A stretch of DNA of 12,493 bases from assembly GCA_023433465.1 (NCBI GenBank), contig JAEZCR010000166.1, positions 1 to 12,493 of the forward strand, in the 5' to 3' direction. Positions 7,770 to 12,493 of the stretch are shown here, one piece after another. Numbering within the stretch: the first letter of the stretch is position 1; each line of letters opens with the position of its first letter. Position numbers and translations under genes: made by a program. The notes beneath the pieces were generated by a model that saw only the letters and a list, made by a program, of their open reading frames with translations, did no database searches and was not told the origin of the DNA. The DNA is from Pseudomonadota bacterium (GTDB lineage: Bacteria; Pseudomonadota; Gammaproteobacteria; Steroidobacterales; Steroidobacteraceae).

Positions 7770-8254
7770 CGGACCGCCGTCCCTGGCTGCTGGTCTCGGG
7801 CCTCACGACGATGTGGTTGCTGCTGGTGGACCGCGTCACGTTCGGACAATTGCTGCTGGGCCTCGTCGTCTCGATGACGATGACGTTCGGCTTCCGCAGC
7901 GTGCGCCCACTCATTCCGCGGCTTCGGCACCCCGGCAGCGCGCTGCGACTGATCGGCCGGGTGTTCATCGACATCGTGCGATCCAACTACGCGGTCGCGC
8001 GCATCGTGCTCGGTCTCACCGGCGGCCGCGAGATCCATTCTGCCTTCGTCGACGTTCCGCTCGACATGCGCGACCCGCACGGTCTCGCCGTGCTCGCCGC
8101 CATCGTCACCTCCACGCCGGGCACGGTGTGGGCGAACCTGTCCGTCGACGGGACCACGCTCACGCTGCACGTGCTCGACTTGAGGGACGAGTCGGCGTGG
8201 ATCGACACGATCAAGCAGCGATACGAAAAGCTGCTCATGGAGATCTTCGAATGA
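7766..8254 (+). CDS. mrpE: Mrp antiporter subunit E
   Basis: A 162-residue MNHE-family subunit. Two close N-terminal hydrophobic stretches (about 7-42) and a further amphipathic helix (about 58-85) precede a soluble C-terminal domain. That domain has the conserved TSTPGT (115-120) followed by the VWANLSVDGTTLTLHVLD strand pair typical of MrpE. The subunit has no complex I equivalent and is needed for full assembly and activity of Mrp. GGAGG at 7754-7758, seven bases before the ATG, supports the start. The ATGA overlaps at both ends couple it to mrpD and mrpF. Confidence 0.94.
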   Translation: MTDRRPWLLVSGLTTMWLLLVDRVTFGQLLLGLVVSMTMTFGFRSVRPLIPRLRHPGSALRLIGRVFIDIVRSNYAVARIVLGLTGGREIHSAFVDVPLDMRDPHGLAVLAAIVTSTPGTVWANLSVDGTTLTLHVLDLRDESAWIDTIKQRYEKLLMEIFE

Positions 8255-8532
8255 GTGCCTTCCTCGATTTCGCCATCGGTTTCGCGCAATTGTGTTTCGT
8301 GCTGGCGATGACGTTCGCCGCGGTGCGTCTCCTGCGCGGTCCGCGCGCACAGGACCGTGCGCTCGCGCTCGACACCTTCTACGTCAACGGCATGATGACG
8401 CTCCTGGTGCTCGGCATCCGCTCCGGGACGACCATCTACTTCGACGTCGCGCTGCTGATCGCGCTGTTCGGGTTCGTTGGGTCCATCGCCCTGTCGAAAT
8501 TCCTGCTGCGCGGCGAGGCCATCGAGCCATGA
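8251..8532 (+). CDS. mrpF: Mrp antiporter subunit F
   Basis: A 93-residue protein with three membrane helices (about 5-26, 43-56 and 62-84). The conserved loop GPRAQDRALALDTF (30-43) keeps the acidic residues D35 and D41, and helix 3 carries YFDVALLIALFGFVG (63-77) with D65 inside the membrane. These are the standard MrpF landmarks. MrpF interacts with E and G in the distal part of the complex. GGAG at 8239-8242 precedes the ATG, which overlaps the mrpE stop as ATGA; its own stop overlaps the mrpG start in the same way. Confidence 0.95.
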   Translation: MSAFLDFAIGFAQLCFVLAMTFAAVRLLRGPRAQDRALALDTFYVNGMMTLLVLGIRSGTTIYFDVALLIALFGFVGSIALSKFLLRGEAIEP

Positions 8533-8843
8533 ACGGTTACGAGATTCCCGATTGGGCGATGCTGATCGCGAGCGTATTGCTGATCCTCGGTGGCCTGCTG
8601 ACGGCGCTCGGCTCGCTCGGCCTGGTGCGGCTGAAACATTTCTACCAGCGCATGCACGGCCCTTCGATGGGCAGCACGCTCGGGATCGGCTGCGTGCTGA
8701 TCGCCTCGATGCTGATCGCGTCGATGCGCGGCGGGCGGCCCGTGGTGCACGAGGTGCTGATCACGCTGTTCGTGATCACGACCGCGCCGATCACCGCGAC
8801 GCTGCTGATGCGCGCGGCGGTGCAGCGTCCCAAGGACAAGTGA
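8529..8843 (+). CDS. mrpG: Mrp antiporter subunit G
   Basis: A 104-residue protein with three hydrophobic helices (about 10-32, 50-65 and 74-95), belonging to the PhaG/MnhG/YufB family. The family motif GSLGLVRLKHFYQRMHGPSM lies at 28-47, and HEVLITLFVITTAPITA (74-90) forms helix 3. It completes the set of six Mrp polypeptides. The ATG overlaps the mrpF stop as ATGA. Its TGA shares one base with the ATG of the following exported protein (TGATG), so the operon does not end here even though the antiporter set is complete. Confidence 0.95.
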   Translation: MNGYEIPDWAMLIASVLLILGGLLTALGSLGLVRLKHFYQRMHGPSMGSTLGIGCVLIASMLIASMRGGRPVVHEVLITLFVITTAPITATLLMRAAVQRPKDK

Positions 8844-9895
8844 TGCGCGGCGGACTCGTGTCGGCGCTCGCCGCCTGCATGATGTCCGTGGCGTCGGCGC
8901 AGAGCTCGGTGCCCGGCGGAAGGCTCGACGCGTACTTCGATTCGCTGGAGAAGAGCGGCGCGGTCAGCGGCAGCTTCGCCGTGTCCGAACGTGGCGTCGT
9001 GCGTTATCGACGGTCCATCGGCTTCGCGACGATCGAAAATGGCGTGCCGCAGCCCGCCGACGCCGGCACTCGATATCGCATCGGCGGCGTGTCGCGGCTG
9101 TTCACCGCGGCGCTCGCGCTGCAGTTCGCGGAGCGCGGCAAGATCACCCTCGACAACCGGCTGGCGGAATTCTACCCGGACCTGCCCAACGCCATCGAGA
9201 TCACCTACCGGAACCTTCTGCAGCAGCGCAGCGGGCTGTCCGACTACACGCAGGCGCCGGATTTCGGCGCCTGGCGCACGGCGCCGCGCACGCAGGCGGA
9301 GATGCTCGCCGTCATCACCCGCGGCGGCGTGCGCTTCCCTCCCGGAGAGCGCGCGGAGGTCAACGACACCAACTATCTACTGATCGGTTACATGCTCGAG
9401 AAGGTCGACGAGCGTTCCTACGACGACATTCTCACGCGGCAGATACTCGGCAAGCTGGGGCTCGTGCGCACCTATTTCGCGGGTACCGGCCTCGCGGCCA
9501 CGCTCGAAAGCCGGTCATACCGCTGGACCGGGGAAGGCTGGCAGCCGGAGGTCGAAAGCGATCCGACGGTCGATGGCGGTGCGCGCGGCGTCGTCTCGAA
9601 TGCGAATGACCTGGCCATGTACCTCGACGCGCTGTTCGCGGGCAAGGTCGTCACGCCGCACAGCCTGGCCACCATGCTCGGCGAGAACGGCAATGCGGGC
9701 ATCGGGCTCGAGAGCGTGGAGATGGCCGGCGCGACGGGCTTCGGCGCGCGCGGCGCCATCGAAGCGTTCGAGGTGTTCGCGTATTACTTTCCCGAGCGCA
9801 GGGTCGCGATCGCATGGACCGGCAACGCCGCGCGAATGCCCGTCGATCGGATTCTCGAAGAGACGGCCGGGATCGTTTTCAAACGGCGGAAGTGA
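8843..9895 (+). CDS. Exported CubicO/beta-lactamase-fold protein, active site lost
   Basis: A 350-residue protein with a Sec-type signal (1-19, likely cut at ASA|Q) and a serine beta-lactamase/CubicO domain (about 25-345). It is recognised from YRIGGVSRLFTAALALQF (78-95), LLQQRSGLSDY (125-135), NYLLIGYMLEKV (177-188) and the C-terminal FAYYFPERRVAIAW (312-325). The family would normally read IGSVSK; here it is IGGVSR, so the nucleophile Ser is G82 and the general-base Lys is R85. The YxN motif after PGE is V173-N174-D175. The HxG motif region (usually GHGGAIPGF) reads GARGAIEAF (301-309). All three catalytic motifs are gone while the fold is intact, which points to a pseudoenzyme with a binding or structural role. 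AAGGA precedes the ATG, which overlaps the mrpG stop by 1 nt. The partner is unknown; alternatively it could be a divergent hydrolase with a relocated active site. Confidence 0.88.
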   Translation: MRGGLVSALAACMMSVASAQSSVPGGRLDAYFDSLEKSGAVSGSFAVSERGVVRYRRSIGFATIENGVPQPADAGTRYRIGGVSRLFTAALALQFAERGKITLDNRLAEFYPDLPNAIEITYRNLLQQRSGLSDYTQAPDFGAWRTAPRTQAEMLAVITRGGVRFPPGERAEVNDTNYLLIGYMLEKVDERSYDDILTRQILGKLGLVRTYFAGTGLAATLESRSYRWTGEGWQPEVESDPTVDGGARGVVSNANDLAMYLDALFAGKVVTPHSLATMLGENGNAGIGLESVEMAGATGFGARGAIEAFEVFAYYFPERRVAIAWTGNAARMPVDRILEETAGIVFKRRK

Positions 9896-9910
9896 GAATC
9901 CGGATACGCG

Positions 9911-10885
9911 TCAGGGAATGAGCACCGACGCGCCGGTCGTCCGGCGCGCTTCCAGCTCCTGGTGCGCGCGGGACGCTTCCGCGAGTGGATAGCGCTGGTT
10001 GATCCGGATCTTCACCCACTTCTTCTTCACGGCCGCGAACGTTTCGCGCGCCATCCCCTCGAGATCGTCACGATCCGCGGTGTAATCGAACAGCGTCGGA
10101 CGCGTGAGGTACAGCGAGCCGCGCTTGACGAGCTCGGCGGGCGCGATCGGCTCCACCGGGCCCGACGAGCTGCCGTAACTCACCATGAGGCCCCGCTTGC
10201 GCAGGCTATCCAGCGATTCGAAGAAGGTGTCCTTGCCGACCGAATCGTAGACGACATGCGCTCCGAGGCCCTTGGTGAGTTTCTTCACCGACGCCGCGAT
10301 CTCGTCGCGGCCGCGCACGAGCACGTGTTTGCAGCCGCTCTGCTTCGCGAGCTTCTCCTTGTCCGGGCTGCCGACGACGCCGATGACGCTGGCGCCGAGC
10401 GCGCGGCCCCATTGCGCGAGCAACATGCCGACGCCGCCCGCGGCCGCGTGTACGACGATCGCGTCGCCGCGATTCACCCTGTACGTATGCTGCAGTAGAT
10501 AGCAGGCCGTCATGCCCTTGAGCATGAGCACCGCGGCCTGCTCGTCGGCGACGCCGGCCGGGATTTTCACGACGCGGGCGGACGGCACGTTGCGCACCTC
10601 GCAATAACTACCCGGCCTCGAGGTGACGTAGGCGACGCGCTGGCCGACCTTCAGGCCGCGGACCTTGCGGCCGATCGCCGTGATGACGCCGGCGCCTTCC
10701 CGGCCCAGTCCCGCGGGCAGTGGCTGTGGATAGAAACCCGTGCGGTCGTAGACGTCGATGTAGTTGATGCCGATCGCGGTGTGCCGCAGCTGCACCTCGC
10801 CTGCGGCCGGCGGGTCTACCTCGACATCCTCGAGCCGCATGACCTCCGGGCCGCCCGTTTCGTGGATGCGAATGGCGCGGGACAT
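9911..10885 (-). CDS. qorA: NADPH:quinone oxidoreductase (zinc-independent MDR family)
   Basis: A 324-residue cytoplasmic medium-chain reductase of the QOR type, reducing quinones or related carbonyls with NADPH. It aligns along its length with E. coli Qor: GGPEVMRLEDV (11-21), AIGINYIDVYDRTGFYP (37-53), LPAGLGREGAGV (56-67), LKGMTACYLL (122-131), the nucleotide-binding loop AAAGGVG (147-153), VVYDSVG and KGLMVSYG-like segments, and a final TTGASVLIP. It lacks the structural and catalytic zinc Cys set of alcohol dehydrogenases. An AGGAG six bases before the ATG supports the start. It lies 24 bp behind amtB in the same direction, so it may be read with glnK-amtB. It converges with the mrp operon, with 15 bp between stops. 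Confidence 0.94.
   Translation of the reverse strand: MSRAIRIHETGGPEVMRLEDVEVDPPAAGEVQLRHTAIGINYIDVYDRTGFYPQPLPAGLGREGAGVITAIGRKVRGLKVGQRVAYVTSRPGSYCEVRNVPSARVVKIPAGVADEQAAVLMLKGMTACYLLQHTYRVNRGDAIVVHAAAGGVGMLLAQWGRALGASVIGVVGSPDKEKLAKQSGCKHVLVRGRDEIAASVKKLTKGLGAHVVYDSVGKDTFFESLDSLRKRGLMVSYGSSSGPVEPIAPAELVKRGSLYLTRPTLFDYTADRDDLEGMARETFAAVKKKWVKIRINQRYPLAEASRAHQELEARRTTGASVLIP
9929..9948. repeat. 8 bp perfect hairpin at the convergent gene ends
   Basis: CGCGCCGG (9929-9936) and CCGGCGCG (9941-9948) pair around a four-base loop, inside the last codons of qor and 34 bp past the end of the mrp operon. It could weakly terminate + strand transcription, but no T-run follows on either strand and such G+C dyads are common in this DNA. 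Confidence 0.25.
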
Positions 10886-10909
10886 GCGGCTCTCCTGGAA
10901 GACGACGGG

Positions 10910-12214
10910 TTACCCAGAGTATCCCCGCTCGCCGTGCTCGGCGAGATCGAGCCCCTCGGTCTCCTTCTCCTCCGACACGCGCAATCCGAACATCGCGTCC
11001 ATGAGCTTGAGGATGATCCACGTCAGCAATACGCACCACGCGGTGGCGACCACGATTCCGACCGCCTGCACGCCCACCTGGGCGCCGATGGACTGCTGCA
11101 CCGGGAATCCCGTTCCGCCGAGGCTCACGGCCGCGAACACACCCGTGAGCAGGGTGCCGACGACGCCACCCACCCCGTGAACGGGCGACACGTCGAGCGA
11201 GTCGTCGACCTCGAGCTTGCGCTTGAGGAATTGCGTCGCGACGAAGCAGATGGACCCGGCAGAAAGGCCGATCGCCACCGCGCCCAGCGGTCCGACGAAG
11301 CCCGAGGCCGGCGTGATCGTGCCGAGGCCCGCGACCATGCCGGTGACGACACCCAGCATCGACGGCTTACCGTATTTCTTCCATTCGATGAACATCCACG
11401 CGAGCGCGCCGGCCGACGCACCCATGTGCGTGGTCACCATCGCCATGCCCGCCGAGCCGTTCGCGGCCAGCGCGCTGCCCGCGTTGAAGCCGAACCAGCC
11501 CACCCACAGCATGCCCGCGCCTGCGACCGTGAGCGGCAGGCTGTGCGGCGTCATCGCCGTCTGCGGAAAACCGCGGCGCTTGCCGAGGACCAGCGCGCAG
11601 ATCAGCGCGGAAACACCGGCGCTCACGTGCACGACGATGCCACCCGCGAAATCCATGACGCCGAGCTGCGCCAGCCAGCCGCCGCCCCAGACCCAGTGCG
11701 CGAGCGGAACGTAGACGAGCAGCAGCCACAACGCGGAGAAACCCAGCACCGCCGAGAAGCGCATGCGCTCCGCGAACCCGCCGATCACCAGCGCGGGCGT
11801 GATGACCGCGAAGGTCATCTGGAACATGACGAACACGGTCTCGGGAATCGTCCCCGATAGCGATTCGCGAGTGACGCCCTGGAGGAAGGCCTTGTCGAGG
11901 CCGCCGATGAGCGACTGCGCGCTTCCGCCGTCCGTGAACACCAGCGAATATCCAACCGTCATCCACAGCAGCGAAGCGACGCCGGTGATGGCGAAGCACT
12001 GCATGAGGATGGAGAGCACGTTCTTCGACCGCACGAGCCCCGCGTAGAACAACGCGAGTCCGGGCAGAGTCATGAACAGCACCAGCGCGGTCGCGGCGAT
12101 GATCCAGGCAGTGTCGCCTTTATCGGCCGCGGGCGCGGCGTCCTGCGCGTACGAAATCAACGGGCATAGCAGCAAGCCGAGCGCCGCCGGCGCCCGGTAG
12201 ATAGAGAATCGCAT
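10910..12214 (-). CDS. amtB: Ammonium transporter AmtB with cleavable signal peptide
   Basis: A 434-residue Amt/Rh-family ammonium channel with a signal peptide (1-23, likely cut at SYA|Q) and 11 membrane helices. With a constant offset of 28, all key E. coli AmtB residues are present: F135 and F243 of the Phe gate, W176, D188, the twin pore histidines H196 and H346, and S247. The signature DFAGGIVVHVSAG is at 188-200. The C-terminal tail with GLRVSEEKETEGLDLAEHGE is the cytoplasmic helix contacted by P-II proteins. Start 12214 is chosen over the GTG at 12253 because of AGGGGTGG just before it and the proper signal peptide. A P-II gene upstream in the same direction indicates a glnK-amtB operon. 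No clear NtrC or sigma-54 site is visible in the gap. Confidence 0.96.
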   Translation of the reverse strand: MRFSIYRAPAALGLLLCPLISYAQDAAPAADKGDTAWIIAATALVLFMTLPGLALFYAGLVRSKNVLSILMQCFAITGVASLLWMTVGYSLVFTDGGSAQSLIGGLDKAFLQGVTRESLSGTIPETVFVMFQMTFAVITPALVIGGFAERMRFSAVLGFSALWLLLVYVPLAHWVWGGGWLAQLGVMDFAGGIVVHVSAGVSALICALVLGKRRGFPQTAMTPHSLPLTVAGAGMLWVGWFGFNAGSALAANGSAGMAMVTTHMGASAGALAWMFIEWKKYGKPSMLGVVTGMVAGLGTITPASGFVGPLGAVAIGLSAGSICFVATQFLKRKLEVDDSLDVSPVHGVGGVVGTLLTGVFAAVSLGGTGFPVQQSIGAQVGVQAVGIVVATAWCVLLTWIILKLMDAMFGLRVSEEKETEGLDLAEHGERGYSG

Positions 12215-12370
12215 TTTTCCACCCCTCTCGTTGACGGCGAACGGAGCCGTCACTCAATTCACGTACGAGCGCCCGCCCCTGTCAGAGAACGAAGCCCGTT
12301 TGTTTATCTAGTTAGCGGAGCGCCCGTTCGGAAGTGAACGGGCGCTCGTTGAATCCCGGGCGTGAGCCCG
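12215..12370 (-). other. glnK-amtB intergenic region with three hairpins
   Basis: 156 bp without a gene. In the direction of transcription it contains: a 5 bp stem directly after the glnK stop (CGGGC/GCCCG, 12357-12370); a 12 bp perfect stem (12318-12347); and a 7 bp stem (TGACGGC/GCCGTCA, 12232-12252) just ahead of the amtB ribosome binding site. GAGCGCCCG also occurs as a direct copy at 12267-12275 and 12318-12326. I see no confident promoter; amtB is either read through from glnK or has a weak promoter here. Confidence 0.5.
12318..12347 (-). terminator. 12 bp perfect hairpin, terminator-like without T-tract
   Basis: GAGCGCCCGTTC (12318-12329) and GAACGGGCGCTC (12336-12347) pair perfectly around a six-base loop, 24 nt past the glnK stop. 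Its strength and position suit an intrinsic terminator or a 3'-end stabiliser, but the bases after it on the minus strand (CGCTAACTAG) contain no U-run. It may therefore reduce rather than stop read-through into amtB, which would give more GlnK than AmtB. Confidence 0.4.
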
Positions 12371-12493
12371 TCACAAAGCGCTGTTGTCAGTCTCACCGGT
12401 ACGAATGCGGATCACGCGATCGATATCGGTGATGAAGATCTTGCCGTCGCCGACCTTGCCGGTCTTGGCGGCCTTCAGGATCGCTTCGACCAC
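12371..12493 (-). CDS. glnK: Nitrogen regulatory protein P-II (GlnK-type), C-terminal part
   Basis: Only the last 40 residues are inside the window; the gene continues past the right edge. They contain the P-II C-terminal signature TGKVGDGKIFITDI and the terminal RVIRIRTGETDNSAL, nearly identical to E. coli GlnK/GlnB ends (RVIRIRTGE...AL). P-II proteins are trimeric sensors of ATP/ADP and 2-oxoglutarate that control glutamine synthetase adenylylation, NtrB and AmtB. The uridylylated T-loop tyrosine lies outside the window. The call of GlnK rather than GlnB rests on amtB following in the same direction, the classic glnK-amtB arrangement in which GlnK plugs the channel. Confidence 0.9.
   Translation of the reverse strand: MVEAILKAAKTGKVGDGKIFITDIDRVIRIRTGETDNSAL

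Noticed and set aside
8477..8842. N-terminal extension of the beta-lactamase-fold protein
   Set aside because: It overlaps mrpF and mrpG out of frame. The ATG at 8843 has a ribosome binding site and starts a signal peptide.
10781..11860. 359-codon + strand frame opposite amtB and qor
   Set aside because: Antisense to certain genes, rich in His/Arg/Asp, and no recognisable domain.
12215..12317. NtrC or sigma-54 promoter expected ahead of amtB
   Set aside because: I looked for GCAC-N5-GGTGC-like and TGGCAC-N5-TTGC patterns on the minus strand and found none good enough; control may lie before glnK, outside the window.
1..12493. tRNA, rRNA, CRISPR arrays, insertion sequences or phage genes
   Set aside because: No spaced direct repeats, no terminal inverted repeats with a transposase, and no RNA gene signatures were seen; nearly all bases belong to recognised housekeeping or transport genes.

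Overview
The window is chromosomal, very GC-rich DNA from a proteobacterium, most likely a gammaproteobacterium. NhaR, Rnk, a QOR-type reductase and a glnK-amtB pair all resemble their gammaproteobacterial counterparts. The species cannot be named from the sequence alone. There is no insertion sequence, phage gene, CRISPR array or RNA gene. Almost every base is coding, and the largest gap is 156 bp.

Layout from left to right. (1) Positions 24-554 hold ilvN, the acetolactate synthase regulatory subunit, on the + strand. (2) Positions 551-1889, on the minus strand, hold a two-gene unit: rnk (regulator of nucleoside diphosphate kinase, GreA/B-like) and then a tandem-domain universal stress protein. 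(3) A 75 bp AT-richer divergent intergenic region (1890-1964) carries two short inverted repeats. (4) Positions 1965-9895, on the + strand, form an unbroken chain of eight genes: nhaR (LysR-type sodium-responsive regulator), mrpA (an MrpA-MrpB fusion), mrpC, mrpD, mrpE, mrpF, mrpG and an exported beta-lactamase-fold protein. Each stop codon overlaps the next start by 1 or 4 nt, so the set is almost certainly one translationally coupled operon. It encodes a group 2 (six-subunit) Mrp cation/proton antiporter with its own regulator at the front. (5) Positions 9911-10885, minus strand, encode a zinc-independent quinone oxidoreductase. (6) Positions 10910-12214, minus strand, encode the ammonium channel AmtB. 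It is preceded by the C-terminal end of a P-II protein (12371-12493), so this is a glnK-amtB nitrogen module with qor 24 bp behind it.

How the genes fit together. The centre of the window is a sodium/pH homeostasis module facing a stress-protein pair across a shared regulatory gap. NhaR in enteric bacteria activates the single-subunit antiporter nhaA. Here it is coupled to a different, multisubunit antiporter. The most unusual gene is the last of the operon. It has the CubicO/class C beta-lactamase fold sequence, but all three active-site motifs (SxxK, YxN, HxG) are replaced, so it looks like a catalytically dead periplasmic protein that has become a fixed part of an Mrp operon.

Other signals worth a second look are: a strongly over-represented octamer, CTATCTAC (seven copies, six on the coding strand); an 8 bp inverted repeat spanning both candidate rnk start codons; and a 12 bp perfect hairpin without a T-tract between glnK and amtB.
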